From the NCBI RefSeq assembly GCF_003261055.1, contig NZ_CP030073.1:2232001-2296000 (forward strand): a stretch of 64,000 bases of DNA. The letters are read 5' to 3'. Made by a program: the position numbers and the translations under genes. Shown piece after piece: positions 8,161-16,819 of the stretch (its first letter is position 1; each line of letters begins with the position of its first letter). The notes beneath the pieces were generated by a model that was not told the origin of the DNA, made no database searches, and saw only the letters and a list, made by a program, of their open reading frames with translations. Origin of the DNA: Streptomyces cadmiisoli. Its GTDB lineage: Bacteria; Actinomycetota; Actinomycetes; Streptomycetales; Streptomycetaceae.

Positions 8161-9987
8161 GTGGACCTGCACTTCGGCGACAGCAAGCCGACGGACGAGG
8201 AGCGGGCGGCGGTCGACGCGCTGCTCGGGCCTCCGGAGTCCTCGTGGGAGGGCGCCGACCGCGACGAGATGCGGGCGGCCGATCTGCGCTGGGCGCGCGG
8301 TGGGCGGGAGGCCCGGGACCGCCGCGACCTGCTGTTGCCGGGGCTGCACGCGATCAACGACCGGATCGGCTGGATCAGCGAGGGCGCCCTCGACTACCTG
8401 TGCCGGCGGCTGACGGTGCCGCCGGCGGAGGCGTACGGAGTGGCCACCTTCTACGCCATGTTCTCGGTCCGGCCGCGGCCCGCGACCGTGCTCCATGTGT
8501 GCACCGACCTCGCCTGCGCGGCCGCCGGGGCGAGCGAGCTGTGTGCCGCCGTCGAGCAGCGGACGGGCCCGGGGATCCGGGTGGAGCGCAGCCCGTGCCT
8601 CGGCCTGTGCGAGCGCGCCCCGGCCGCGCTCGCGATCCGGGCCGGCGACCCGGTGCGCACCGCTGTGTCGGCGCCGGCCACCGCCGAGGCGGCCGTCCTC
8701 GCCGCGAGCGCGCCGGACTCCGCACCGGAGGAACCCCCGGCGGCGCTGGCCGTGCCCCAGGCCGGGTCACCGGAGCTGACGCTGCTGCGCCGGGTCGGCG
8801 TGGTCGACCCGGAGAGCCTGGACGACTACCGCGCGCACGGCGGTTACGCCGCGCTGCGCCGCGCGTTCGTGCTCGGCCCCGCCGCGGTCATCCGCGAGGT
8901 CACGGACTCGGGCCTGGTCGGGCGCGGCGGCGCCGCCTTCCCGACCGGGCGCAAGTGGCAGGCCACGGCCGCGCAGCCGGACCGTCCGCACTACCTGGTG
9001 TGCAACGCCGACGAGTCCGAACCGGGCACCTTCAAGGACCGCGTCATCATGGAGGGGGACCCGTACGCGCTGATCGAGGCCATGACCGTCGCGGGGTACG
9101 CGACCGGCGCGCACCGGGGCTACCTGTATCTGCGCGGCGAGTACCCGAGGGCCCTGCGGCTGCTGGAGAACGCGATCGGGCAGGCACGCGCGCGCGGTCT
9201 GCTCGGCGACGACGTGCTCGGCCAGGGCTACGCCTTCGACATCGAGATCCGGCGGGGCGCGGGCGCGTACATCTGCGGCGAGGAGACGGCCCTGTTCAAC
9301 TCCATCGAGGGCTACCGGGGCGAGCCGCGCTCGAAGCCCCCGTTCCCCGTGGAGAAGGGGCTGTTCGGCAGACCCACCGCGGAGAACAACGTCGAGACGC
9401 TGGTCAACGTGCTGCCGATCCTGACGATGGGCGCCCAGGCGTACGCGGCGATCGGCACCGGGGGGTCCACCGGGCCGAAGCTGTTCTGCGTGTCGGGCAG
9501 TGTGGAGCGCCCCGGCATCTACGAGTTGCCGTTCGGCGCCACGCTCGGTGAGCTGCTGGAGCTGGCGGGGGTGCGCGACGGGCTGCGGGCGGTGCTCCTC
9601 GGCGGGGCGGCGGGCGGCTTCGTACGCCCCGACGAACTGGGCATCCCGCTCACCTTCGAGGGCACCCGCGAGGCCGGCACCACGCTGGGTTCGGGGGTCG
9701 TCATGGCCTTCGACGACACCGTTGCGCTGCCCCGTCTGCTGCTGCGCATCGCCGAGTTCTTCCGCGACGAGTCGTGCGGGCAGTGCGTGCCCTGCCGGGT
9801 CGGCACCGTACGCCAGGAGGAGGCGCTGCACCGGATCGTGGAGCGCACGGGCGCCGCGGCCGCGGACGACATCGCGCTGCTCAGGGAGGTGGGGCGGGCG
9901 ATGCGGGACGCCTCGATCTGCGGTCTGGGACAGACCGCCTGGAACGCCGTGGAATCCGCAATCGACCGTCTGGGGGCGTACGAATGA
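8161..9987 (+). CDS. NuoE-NuoF fusion: NAD-binding diaphorase subunit of formate dehydrogenase
   Basis: A 608-residue fusion. Residues 1-160 are NuoE/FdsG-like with a [2Fe-2S] site at Cys114, Cys119, Cys146 and Cys150. Residues 205-608 are NuoF/FdsB-like with the FMN/NADH site (GRGGAAFPTGRKW, 254-266), the GAGAYICGEETAL motif and a [4Fe-4S] site at Cys539, Cys542, Cys545 and Cys587. An Ala/Pro linker joins them. In FDH complexes of the FdsABG type these two proteins pass electrons from the iron-sulfur chain to NAD+. GTG start at 8161 with GAGGTGA upstream, 5 nt after the previous stop. Confidence 0.92.
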   Translation: MDLHFGDSKPTDEERAAVDALLGPPESSWEGADRDEMRAADLRWARGGREARDRRDLLLPGLHAINDRIGWISEGALDYLCRRLTVPPAEAYGVATFYAMFSVRPRPATVLHVCTDLACAAAGASELCAAVEQRTGPGIRVERSPCLGLCERAPAALAIRAGDPVRTAVSAPATAEAAVLAASAPDSAPEEPPAALAVPQAGSPELTLLRRVGVVDPESLDDYRAHGGYAALRRAFVLGPAAVIREVTDSGLVGRGGAAFPTGRKWQATAAQPDRPHYLVCNADESEPGTFKDRVIMEGDPYALIEAMTVAGYATGAHRGYLYLRGEYPRALRLLENAIGQARARGLLGDDVLGQGYAFDIEIRRGAGAYICGEETALFNSIEGYRGEPRSKPPFPVEKGLFGRPTAENNVETLVNVLPILTMGAQAYAAIGTGGSTGPKLFCVSGSVERPGIYELPFGATLGELLELAGVRDGLRAVLLGGAAGGFVRPDELGIPLTFEGTREAGTTLGSGVVMAFDDTVALPRLLLRIAEFFRDESCGQCVPCRVGTVRQEEALHRIVERTGAAAADDIALLREVGRAMRDASICGLGQTAWNAVESAIDRLGAYE

Positions 9988-10844
9988 CCATGACACCGCT
10001 CGGGATCCCGCGCCGGCTGCTGGAGTGCACCGTGGACGGGGAGCCGGTACGGGCGCCGGAGGGCGCGACCGTCCTGGACGCCTGCCGGAGCGCGGGCAAG
10101 GACATCCCGACCCTCTGTCAGGGCGACACCCTGCGCCCCAAGAACGCCTGCCGGGTGTGCATGGTCGAGGTGGAGGGCGCCCGTACGCTCGTCCCGGCCT
10201 GCTCCCGCGAGGTCGAGCCCGGCATGGAGGTGCGCACCGACACCGAGCGCGCCCGGCACAGCCGCCGGCTGGTCCTCGAACTCCTCGCCTCCTCGGTCGA
10301 CTTGTCGACGACGCCGCGCGCCGCCGAGTGGATCGAGGACTACGGGGCCGAACCGGACCGCTTCGGCCCGGACGCGGCCCGCCTGGGCGAGGAGCCGAGG
10401 ATCGACAACGAGCTGTACGTGCGCGACTACGACAAGTGCATCCTGTGCTACAAGTGCGTCGACGCCTGCGGCGACCAGTGGCAGAACTCCTTCGCGATCT
10501 CCGTGGTGGGCCGCGGCTTCGACGCCCGGATCGCGGTCGAGCACGACGGCCCGCTCACCGACTCGGCGTGCGTCTACTGCGGGAACTGCATCGAGGTGTG
10601 CCCGACCGGGGCGCTGTCGTTCAAGTCGGAGTTCGACATGCGCGCGGCCGGCACCTGGGACGAGTCGCAGCAGACCGAGACGACCACGGTGTGCGCGTAC
10701 TGCGGCGTGGGCTGCAACCTCACCCTGCACGTGCAGGACAATGAGATCGTGAAGGTCACCTCACCGCACGACAACCCGGTGACCCACGGCAATCTGTGCA
10801 TCAAGGGCCGGTTCGGCTATCAGCACGTACAGAACCGGGACTGA
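9984..10844 (+). CDS. NuoG-like iron-sulfur subunit fused to the 4Fe-4S domain of the formate dehydrogenase catalytic subunit
   Basis: A 286-residue electron-transfer protein. It has a [2Fe-2S] ferredoxin domain (Cys45, Cys56, Cys59, Cys73) and two [4Fe-4S] ferredoxin motifs (Cys152/155/158/162 and Cys196/199/202/206). The C-terminal segment of about 55 residues carries CxxCxxxC at Cys237, 240 and 244 plus Cys272 in NLCIKGRFG, which is the N-terminal iron-sulfur domain of molybdopterin oxidoreductases. Together with the 6236-8155 product it makes up one complete FdsA-type chain. The ATG at 9984 overlaps the preceding TGA; a second ATG lies at 9990. Confidence 0.9.
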   Translation: MTMTPLGIPRRLLECTVDGEPVRAPEGATVLDACRSAGKDIPTLCQGDTLRPKNACRVCMVEVEGARTLVPACSREVEPGMEVRTDTERARHSRRLVLELLASSVDLSTTPRAAEWIEDYGAEPDRFGPDAARLGEEPRIDNELYVRDYDKCILCYKCVDACGDQWQNSFAISVVGRGFDARIAVEHDGPLTDSACVYCGNCIEVCPTGALSFKSEFDMRAAGTWDESQQTETTTVCAYCGVGCNLTLHVQDNEIVKVTSPHDNPVTHGNLCIKGRFGYQHVQNRD

Positions 10845-10865
10845 CCGGAACGAGGGACACGGGAC

Positions 10866-11714
10866 ATGGGACGAGTCACGGAACGACGCAGGGTGATCCG
10901 TGTCCGCGGCGGGGAGGTCTCCGCGCGCCCGGACACGCTCGTCGCCGAGGAACCCCTGGAGATCCGGCTCAACGGCAAGCCGCTCGCGATCACCATGCGC
11001 ACCCCCGGCGACGACTTCGCGCTCGCCGCCGGGTTCCTGGTGAGCGAGGGCGTGCTGGCCGAGCGGCCGGATCTGCAGAACATCGTCTACTGCGCGGGAG
11101 CGACGGTGGACGGTTCGAACACCTACAACGTGGTGGACGTGCGGACCGCCCCGGGCGTCGTGATCCCCGACATCACGCTGGAGCGCAACGTCTACACGAC
11201 CTCGTCCTGCGGCCTGTGCGGCAAGGCCAGCCTGGACGCGGTCCGTACGACGGCCCGCTGGCCGATCGCCGACACTCCCCCGGTCCGGGTGACACCCGAG
11301 CTGCTCGCCGGCCTCCCCGACCGGCTGCGTGCGGCCCAGCGGGTGTTCGACCGGACCGGGGGTCTGCACGCGGCGGCCCTGTTCGACGAGGACGGGGAGC
11401 TGCTCGACGTGCGGGAGGACGTCGGCCGGCACAACGCGGTCGACAAGCTGGTCGGGCGGGCGCTCCAGAACGGCGGCCTGCCGCTGTCCCGCGCGATCCT
11501 GCTGGTGTCCGGGCGCGCCTCGTTCGAGCTGGCGCAGAAGGCCGTGATGGCGGGCATCCCGGTACTGGCGGCGGTCTCGGCGCCCTCGTCGCTGGCCGTG
11601 GACCTGGCGGCGGAGACCGGGCTGACCCTGGTGGGGTTCCTGCGGGGCAGCTCCATGAACGTGTACGCGGGCGAGGACCGGATCGCTCTGCGGGCCGCGG
11701 CCGTCCAGGGCTGA
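10866..11714 (+). CDS. fdhD: FdhD, sulfurtransferase for formate dehydrogenase cofactor
   Basis: A 282-residue FdhD/NarQ-family protein with the essential CxxC loop (Cys115 and Cys118 in [10 protein letters not shown]), the [17 protein letters not shown] motif and a C-terminal [24 protein letters not shown] segment. FdhD carries sulfur from the cysteine desulfurase to the bis-molybdopterin cofactor before insertion into formate dehydrogenase. It is the last gene of the operon, 21 bp after the iron-sulfur subunit, and supports assigning the upstream molybdoenzyme as a formate dehydrogenase. ATG start at 10866 behind a purine-rich GAGGGA leader. Confidence 0.93.
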   Translation: MGRVTERRRVIRVRGGEVSARPDTLVAEEPLEIRLNGKPLAITMRTPGDDFALAAGFLVSEGVLAERPDLQNIVYCAGATVDGSNTYNVVDVRTAPGVVIPDITLERNVYTTSSCGLCGKASLDAVRTTARWPIADTPPVRVTPELLAGLPDRLRAAQRVFDRTGGLHAAALFDEDGELLDVREDVGRHNAVDKLVGRALQNGGLPLSRAILLVSGRASFELAQKAVMAGIPVLAAVSAPSSLAVDLAAETGLTLVGFLRGSSMNVYAGEDRIALRAAAVQG

Positions 11715-11736
11715 AACGGTCCCCCGCGGCACGGCG

Positions 11737-11786
11737 GCGGGACCCCGAACGGCGGGGAGCGCCCCCTGCGCCGCAGGGGTCCCGCC
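11737..11786. terminator. bidirectional terminator between fdhD and the MarR gene
   Basis: An 11-bp perfect inverted repeat (GGCGGGACCCC at 11737-11747, pairing with 11776-11786) encloses a smaller 7-bp hairpin (11763-11769 with 11773-11779). It lies between two convergent genes, 23 bp after the fdhD stop. Confidence 0.6.
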
Positions 11787-11830
11787 TCAGGTCCGGGGCG
11801 TGCCGCCGGGCGGTGTTCCGGCCGCCCGGC

Positions 11831-12268
11831 TCACGCGCCCGTGCCGGAGATCCTGGCCAACAGGCCCATGAACTGCTCGCGTTCGGTCGCCGTGAGGGGG
11901 GCGAGGAGGGCGTCGTTCGCGTCGCAGGCCGCCTTCTCGCAGCGCTTGAGCAGCCGGGCGCCCCGCACGGTGAGGGACACGGCGTTCTTCCGGCGGTCCC
12001 GCGGGTCGGGTTCGCGCACGACGAGGTCGGCCGACTGGAGGTCGTCGAGGACGCCGACCAGATCCTTGGGGTCGAGGCGGATGCTCCGGCCGAGCTCCGC
12101 CTGCGCGACCGGTCCGAGGTCGCGGACGGCGGAGAGCGCCACGTGGTGCCACATCCTCAGGCCGTGTACGGCGAGCGCCTCTGTCACGAGTGCGCGCCCC
12201 CGGGCCGCGGCGCGGCCCAGGACCCAGCTGGGCAGCGCGTGAATCGCGGAGAGCGGTGCTTCGGCCAT
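11831..12268 (-). CDS. MarR-family transcriptional regulator
   Basis: A 145-residue winged-helix protein. The recognition region (AELGRSIRLDPKDLVGVLDDLQSADLV) and the wing signature DPRDRRKNAVSLTVRGARLL are typical of MarR. The family usually binds palindromes as dimers and releases them on binding phenolic or other small ligands. The ATG at 12268 begins MAEAPLSAIHALP; longer in-frame versions run through the operators and are unlikely. Two 19-bp palindromes directly upstream suggest autoregulation and control of the divergent transcript. The regulated neighbour is only a 55-codon ORF, so the usual partner (often a transporter) may have been lost. Confidence 0.88.
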   Translation of the reverse strand: MAEAPLSAIHALPSWVLGRAAARGRALVTEALAVHGLRMWHHVALSAVRDLGPVAQAELGRSIRLDPKDLVGVLDDLQSADLVVREPDPRDRRKNAVSLTVRGARLLKRCEKAACDANDALLAPLTATEREQFMGLLARISGTGA

Positions 12269-12289
12269 GTGGACAGCGTAGTGCGAATT

Positions 12290-12308
12290 TCGTTGGATTT
12301 CCCAATGA
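12290..12308. promoter_or_regulatory. MarR operator copy 1 (imperfect)
   Basis: TCGTTGG-ATTTC-CCAATGA: inverted 7-bp half sites around a 5-nt spacer, with one mismatch between the arms. It begins 22 bp upstream of the marR start codon. Confidence 0.6.
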
Positions 12309-12317
12309 ACTGACTTA

Positions 12318-12336
12318 TCGTTGGATCTCCCAACGA
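12318..12336. promoter_or_regulatory. MarR operator copy 2 (perfect)
   Basis: TCGTTGG-ATCTC-CCAACGA: perfect 7-bp inverted half sites around a 5-nt spacer. Its centre is 28 bp from that of copy 1, so two dimers could bind nearly the same face of the helix. It ends 18 bp before the start of the divergent short ORF. Confidence 0.65.
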
Positions 12337-12354
12337 TCTGTGGAGGTCCGGCCC

Positions 12355-12522
12355 ATGCGGCGCGCCCGGCACGACAGCTCCGACGACTCCTCACCCCCCG
12401 AGCGGGCACCCGTCCCGCGGCAGGCGTCCGAGGAGGACCGACGGCGCGCGCCGTGGGCCATCCGGCCCAGCCGACGGCCGCGCGGGACCACTCTTCCCGG
12501 GTCGCGCCCACCCAGCCCATGA
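12355..12522 (+). CDS. short ORF (55 codons) behind the MarR operators, possibly a remnant
   Basis: ATG at 12355 with a consensus GGAGG box 8 nt upstream. The product starts MRRARHDSSDDSSPPER, is hydrophilic and Arg/Pro/Ser-rich, and has no membrane segment or known motif. The ribosome-binding site and operator placement are what one expects for a MarR-controlled gene, but the product looks non-globular. It may be a genuine small protein or the 5' stub of a deleted gene. The 207 bp between it and the sialidase gene hold no other feature seen. Confidence 0.35.
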   Translation: MRRARHDSSDDSSPPERAPVPRQASEEDRRRAPWAIRPSRRPRGTTLPGSRPPSP

Positions 12523-12729
12523 CGGTGCGTCAGACGATGAGGGCGGCCCGGCCGTGGAGGGCGCGCCCGAGCAAGGCCCCTGACGCCGCCTCAGCCGACA
12601 CTTGAGCTGGTTCGTGCTGTCCTGCCCCCCTTTCTTGTGGTGTGTCGCTACGCTCAACTACCCTCTGTGACGCGTAGGTTCGGACGTGGGATGTCCAGAT
12701 GTTCAGACAAACGAAGGGCGGGTCACCCC

Positions 12730-14607
12730 ATGCCGTCGAGGCCTCGCGCACGCCTGAGAGCCATCCTCGCCACAGGCGTGGTCATGGCGGCCGCAGCCGT
12801 CCTGCCGCACTCCGCCCATGCCCAACTGGCGACCGCGGCCGCGGAGTTCGACCAGCAGGTGATCTTCAAGGTGTCGCAGGACCCCGGCTACGCCTGCTTC
12901 CGGATCCCGGCGATCGTGGAGACCACCCGGGGCACACTGCTCGCGTTCGCCGAGGGCCGTGTCCTCAACTGCGGCGACGCGGCCGACATCGACATCGTGA
13001 TGAAGCGCTCCACCGACGGCGGCCGCACCTGGGGCCCGCTCCAGGTCATCAACGACGGAGCGGGTGACACCCACGGCAACCCGGCCCCGATGGTCGACCG
13101 GAGGACCGGCCGGATCCTGCTCGCGCAGACCTACAACACGGGGCGCTCGGACAGCGGGAGCTGCGAGGTCCCCTGCGACCGCAGGCCCCACCTCCAGCAC
13201 AGCGACGACGACGGCCGCACCTGGTCCACGCCGCGCGACCTCAGCCCGCAGATCATGCCCCCGCACTGGAACTCCTGGTACGCGACCGGTCCCGTGCACG
13301 GCATCCAGCTCACCCGGGGCAGCCACGCGGGCCGGCTGGTCTTCGGCGTCAACACCGAGACCTGGGACGGCACCAGGGTGACCGGCAATCACGCCGCCCT
13401 GATCGTCAGCGACGACGGCGGCGGGACCTGGCGGGTCGGGGCCAACGACAGCTGGCCGATCGCGTTCGACGGCACCTTCCGGCAGAAGCCCTCCGAGGTG
13501 ACGGTGGCCGAGCACACCGACGGATCGATCCTGGTCAGCGGGCGCGAGCAGGACGGCACCGACCTCGGCCACCACAGCCAGGCCGTCAGCCGCGACGGCG
13601 GCAACAGCTTCGCGGCCCCCTTCCGGCCCGTCCCCGACTTCTACGCCCCCCAGGTGCAGGGCGCCACGCTGCGGCTGGGCAACCGCCTGCTGCTGTCCTG
13701 CCCCGGCGACCCCGACCGCCGCCGGACGATGATGATCCGCTCCTCCTACGACGGCGGCCGCACCTGGGACAGCGTGGACCGGGGCACCGTCGTCAGCACG
13801 GACTGGTCGGGCTACTCCGACCTGGCCCCGATCGGCACCGGCGCGGTCGGCCTGCTCTACGAGGCCGGCACCGCCGACGCCCGCGACGAGATCCGCTTCG
13901 CCCGCTTCACGGAGGACTGGCTGCGCCCGCGCCGGGGCGCGGACCCGACCACCGCCGACCGCGCCCCGTTCGCCCGGCCCGCCGCGGTGCTCGGCGGCGC
14001 CGCCACCACGCCAGGTGTACTCGGCCGCGCGCTGGCCTTCGACGGCGCCGACGACGCCGTACGCCTGCCCTACCGCAGCCAACTCCCCCTCGACACCCGG
14101 GACTTCACCGCCTCCCTGTGGTTCCGCTACACCGCGCGGTCCGGTGAGCAGCCGCTGCTGTGGATGGGCGGCTCGGGCACCAGCCAGCCGCAGGTCTGGC
14201 TGCGCGGCGAACCCGCCGCCGACCGGGTGCGCGCGCTGATCACCACCCGGCAGGGCGCGACGAACGTCCACTCGGCGTCGGTGAGCACCGCCTCGGCCCA
14301 CAACGACGGCGCGTGGCACCACCTGGCGCTGCGCCGGGGCGGCGGCCGGCTGACCCTGTTCCTCGACGGCACACCCGTCGGCAGGGCCGACGTGCCGGGG
14401 TCGGTCAGCCGCAACTCGCCGTTCGGTGTGCACATCGGCCAGCGGGTGGACAGCCGGGCCTTCTTCACCGGCGCCATCGACGAGGTCCACGTCTGGGACC
14501 GGGCACTGACGGACGCCGAGCTCGACGGTGTGCGCCGGACCCACCTCGGCCCGCCGCTGGGCAATGTCCTGTGGCTTCCCATGGACCAGGTGGCCGCAGC
14601 CAGATAG
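12730..14607 (+). CDS. secreted exo-sialidase (GH33) with C-terminal LamG domain
   Basis: A 625-residue protein. A Sec signal peptide ends at a likely AHA cleavage near residue 31. The six-bladed sialidase propeller shows FRIP at 57-60 and at least four Asp boxes (STDGGRTW, SDDDGRTW, SDDGGGTW, SYDGGRTW). Residues of roughly 430-600 form a concanavalin/LamG-like domain (LGRALAFDGADDAVRLP, DFTASLWFRY, WHHLALRRGG, IDEVHVWDRALTDAELDGV). GH33 enzymes release terminal sialic acids from glycans outside the cell. The ATG at 12730 gives the best signal peptide; ATG 12691 and GTG 12637 are weaker alternatives. It is followed after 9 bp by another exported protein. Confidence 0.9.
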   Translation: MPSRPRARLRAILATGVVMAAAAVLPHSAHAQLATAAAEFDQQVIFKVSQDPGYACFRIPAIVETTRGTLLAFAEGRVLNCGDAADIDIVMKRSTDGGRTWGPLQVINDGAGDTHGNPAPMVDRRTGRILLAQTYNTGRSDSGSCEVPCDRRPHLQHSDDDGRTWSTPRDLSPQIMPPHWNSWYATGPVHGIQLTRGSHAGRLVFGVNTETWDGTRVTGNHAALIVSDDGGGTWRVGANDSWPIAFDGTFRQKPSEVTVAEHTDGSILVSGREQDGTDLGHHSQAVSRDGGNSFAAPFRPVPDFYAPQVQGATLRLGNRLLLSCPGDPDRRRTMMIRSSYDGGRTWDSVDRGTVVSTDWSGYSDLAPIGTGAVGLLYEAGTADARDEIRFARFTEDWLRPRRGADPTTADRAPFARPAAVLGGAATTPGVLGRALAFDGADDAVRLPYRSQLPLDTRDFTASLWFRYTARSGEQPLLWMGGSGTSQPQVWLRGEPAADRVRALITTRQGATNVHSASVSTASAHNDGAWHHLALRRGGGRLTLFLDGTPVGRADVPGSVSRNSPFGVHIGQRVDSRAFFTGAIDEVHVWDRALTDAELDGVRRTHLGPPLGNVLWLPMDQVAAAR

Positions 14608-14616
14608 CGTCCGAAT

Positions 14617-15843
14617 GTGTCCGACGACGTACGCGCACGACATCGGGCGGGAGCCGGGGTCGGACTGCTGCTGGCCCTGGTTCTCGCCGCCGTGCTGCTC
14701 ACCGCCCTCCCGGACGATGACCGGGAGGGCGGCGGCGCGTGCGGGGCCCGTACGGTCGCGTCGTGGTCGGCGGACGAGGCGCTGACCGGCGAGTTCACCC
14801 GTTACGGCGATGACGGTGCCCGCACGGACGACTGGACCGGCGGCGACGGCACCCACTCCCTGCGGCTGCCGGACGGCCGGGTGCTGTGGCTGTTCTCGGA
14901 CACCTTCCTCGGCGCCGTGCACGCCCCGCCCAACCCGTCGGGCGAGGCCCACGCCTGGCGCGACGGCACCGCGCCGATGGTGCGCAACTCCGCGGTGGTG
15001 ATGACGCGGGGTCGCCTCACCTCGACGCTGCCCGCGCCCCTGTTCGGCGACCCGGCGCCGAACCAGTGGCGCTGGCCGGTCGCCGCCCGGGTCGAACCGC
15101 GCTCCCCCGGCTCCTCGGAGCGGGTCGTACGTGTGCTGCTGTGGACGCGCGAGGCGGGCCGGGCCCCGTGGATCTACGGTGTGCCCCTCGCCACCGAGGT
15201 GGCCACCCTCTCCCTGCCGGACCTGCGCGTCGAGAGCATCGTCAAGGTGTTCGACCAGCAGCGGGTGCCGGATCCGTCCCGGCGCGTGCTGTTCGGCACG
15301 ACGCTGCTGGCCCGCGACGGCTGGACGTACGTCTTCGGCGGGAACGACGGACAGGCCGTCTCCCGCGCCACCTCGTCGGTGTACGTGGCCCGGGTCCCGG
15401 CGGGCGGGCTGGCCGATCCCGCCGCGTGGGAGCTCTGGAACGGCTCCGAGTGGGTCACCGCGGCCCGCCCGTCCCCGGTGCTCGGGGACGAGCGGCGCAC
15501 CGGCGTCGGCAGCGCGTTCTCGGTGGTGCGGGACGGCGACACGTACGTGCTGTTCACCATGGCGGCCGGAACACGCGCGCTGACCACGATCACGTCGTAC
15601 TGGGCCTGCTCCCCCACCGGACCGTGGCACGGCCCGGCGCGCGGCTTCAGTCCGCCGCTGCCGCCCGGCCGGCTCGCCGCCTACAACCCTCAGGCGCACC
15701 CCGACCTGAGCGGCCGCGAGCGCCTGGTGCTGAGCTACGACGTGAACTGGCTGGAGACGGTCAGCGCCTCGGCGCAGATCACCGGGAACGTGTCCCTGTA
15801 CCGACCGCGGTTCTTGAGCCTGCGGCTGACGCCGGCGGGGTGA
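14617..15843 (+). CDS. exported DUF4185-type beta-propeller protein
   Basis: A 408-residue protein with an N-terminal hydrophobic signal/anchor (VGLLLALVLAAVLLTALP), then a repeat-containing domain. Motifs recall five-bladed glycosidase-like propellers: DGRVLWLFSDTFLG, APMVRNSAVVM, GTTLLARDGWTYVFGG, LSYDVNW. DUF4185 and related domains are thought to bind or cleave carbohydrates. GTG start at 14617, 9 bp after the sialidase stop, suggests one transcript and a joint role in glycan use. The last 65 bp overlap the 3' end of the convergent transporter gene. The substrate is unknown. Confidence 0.7.
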   Translation: MSDDVRARHRAGAGVGLLLALVLAAVLLTALPDDDREGGGACGARTVASWSADEALTGEFTRYGDDGARTDDWTGGDGTHSLRLPDGRVLWLFSDTFLGAVHAPPNPSGEAHAWRDGTAPMVRNSAVVMTRGRLTSTLPAPLFGDPAPNQWRWPVAARVEPRSPGSSERVVRVLLWTREAGRAPWIYGVPLATEVATLSLPDLRVESIVKVFDQQRVPDPSRRVLFGTTLLARDGWTYVFGGNDGQAVSRATSSVYVARVPAGGLADPAAWELWNGSEWVTAARPSPVLGDERRTGVGSAFSVVRDGDTYVLFTMAAGTRALTTITSYWACSPTGPWHGPARGFSPPLPPGRLAAYNPQAHPDLSGRERLVLSYDVNWLETVSASAQITGNVSLYRPRFLSLRLTPAG

Positions 15844-16819
15844 GCGTCTCGCGGGGGTCGCGGGCGCGGCGCTTGGCGATCACCGCGCCCACCATCAGCT
15901 GCATCTGGTGGAAGAGCATCAGCGGCAGCACGGCCAGCGAGGCCTGCGGCCCGAACAGCACGCTCGCCATGGGCAGCCCGGCGGCCAGCGACTTCTTCGA
16001 ACCGGCGAACTGGATCGCGATGCGGTCGGCCCGGCCGAAGCCCAGCGCCTTGGAGCCGTACCAGGTCAGGGCCAGCATGACGGCGAGCAGCACCGCCTCC
16101 ACGGCGAGCAGCCCGGCCAGCCGGACGGGGTCGACCTGGTGCCAGACGCCCCGCACCATGCCCTCGCTGAAGGCGGCGTAGACGACGAGGAGGATCGATC
16201 CGCGGTCGACCAGGCCGAGGGCCTTCTTGTGACGGGTGACGAATCCGCCGATCCAGCGGCGCAGCAGTTGCCCGGCCAGGAACGGCACCAGCAGTTGCAG
16301 GACGATCCGCAGCATCGAGTCGAGGTCGAAGCCGCCGGAGCTGCCGCCGAGCAGGACCGCCGCCAGCAACGGGGTGACGACGATGCCCGCGAGGGAGGAG
16401 AAGGAGCCCGCGCAGATCGCGGCGGGCACATTGCCGCGGGCGATCGAGGTGAAGGCGATCGACGACTGGATGGTCGACGGCACGAGGGTCAGGAACAGCA
16501 GCCCCGTCCACAGGGAGTGGGTGAGGACGACCGGCACCAGACCGCGGGCCGCCAGGCCGAGCAGCGGGAAGACGGCGAAGGTGCACACCAGGACGGTCAC
16601 GTGCAGACGCCAGTGCTTGAGTCCGTCCAGCGCCTCACGGGTGGACAGCCGGGCGCCGTAGAGGAAGAACAGCAGCGCGATCGCGGCGGTGGAGGCACCG
16701 GAGGCGACGTCGGCGCCCGTACCGCGCGCCGGGAGGAGCGCCGCGAGGCCCACCGTCCCCAGCAGCAGCAGGATGTACGGGTCGATCGGCAGCCAACTCG
16801 GCCATCGCAGGCGTTTCAC
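15779..16819 (-). CDS. bile acid:sodium symporter-like transporter (SBF-like family)
   Basis: A 346-residue membrane protein with about ten hydrophobic segments. Motifs fit the SBF-like (YfeH-type) group: FLYGARLSTREALDGLKHWRLH in the first helices, LVPSTIQSSIAFTSIARGNVPAA in the core crossover, and QFAGSKKSLAAGLPMA near the end. Relatives import organic anions with sodium; the substrate here is unknown. The GTG at 16819 has GGAG 5 nt upstream, and longer frames run into the LysR gene. It is divergent from the LysR regulator, its probable controller, and its 3' end overlaps the preceding gene by 65 bp. Confidence 0.85.
   Translation of the reverse strand: MKRLRWPSWLPIDPYILLLLGTVGLAALLPARGTGADVASGASTAAIALLFFLYGARLSTREALDGLKHWRLHVTVLVCTFAVFPLLGLAARGLVPVVLTHSLWTGLLFLTLVPSTIQSSIAFTSIARGNVPAAICAGSFSSLAGIVVTPLLAAVLLGGSSGGFDLDSMLRIVLQLLVPFLAGQLLRRWIGGFVTRHKKALGLVDRGSILLVVYAAFSEGMVRGVWHQVDPVRLAGLLAVEAVLLAVMLALTWYGSKALGFGRADRIAIQFAGSKKSLAAGLPMASVLFGPQASLAVLPLMLFHQMQLMVGAVIAKRRARDPRETLTPPASAAGSRTAVGTGTRSR

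Noticed and set aside
12637..12729. Longer start (GTG 12637 or ATG 12691) for the sialidase
   Set aside because: These would bury the signal peptide behind 13 to 31 extra polar residues; ATG 12730 gives a normal Sec signal.
11714..12730. Insertion-sequence scar explaining the missing MarR target gene
   Set aside because: No transposase fragment, terminal inverted repeat or target duplication was visible; only the short ORF remains as a hint.
12703..15699. A 998-codon open frame on the minus strand opposite the sialidase genes
   Set aside because: It is a shadow of two well-supported exported proteins, low in complexity, with no family features.
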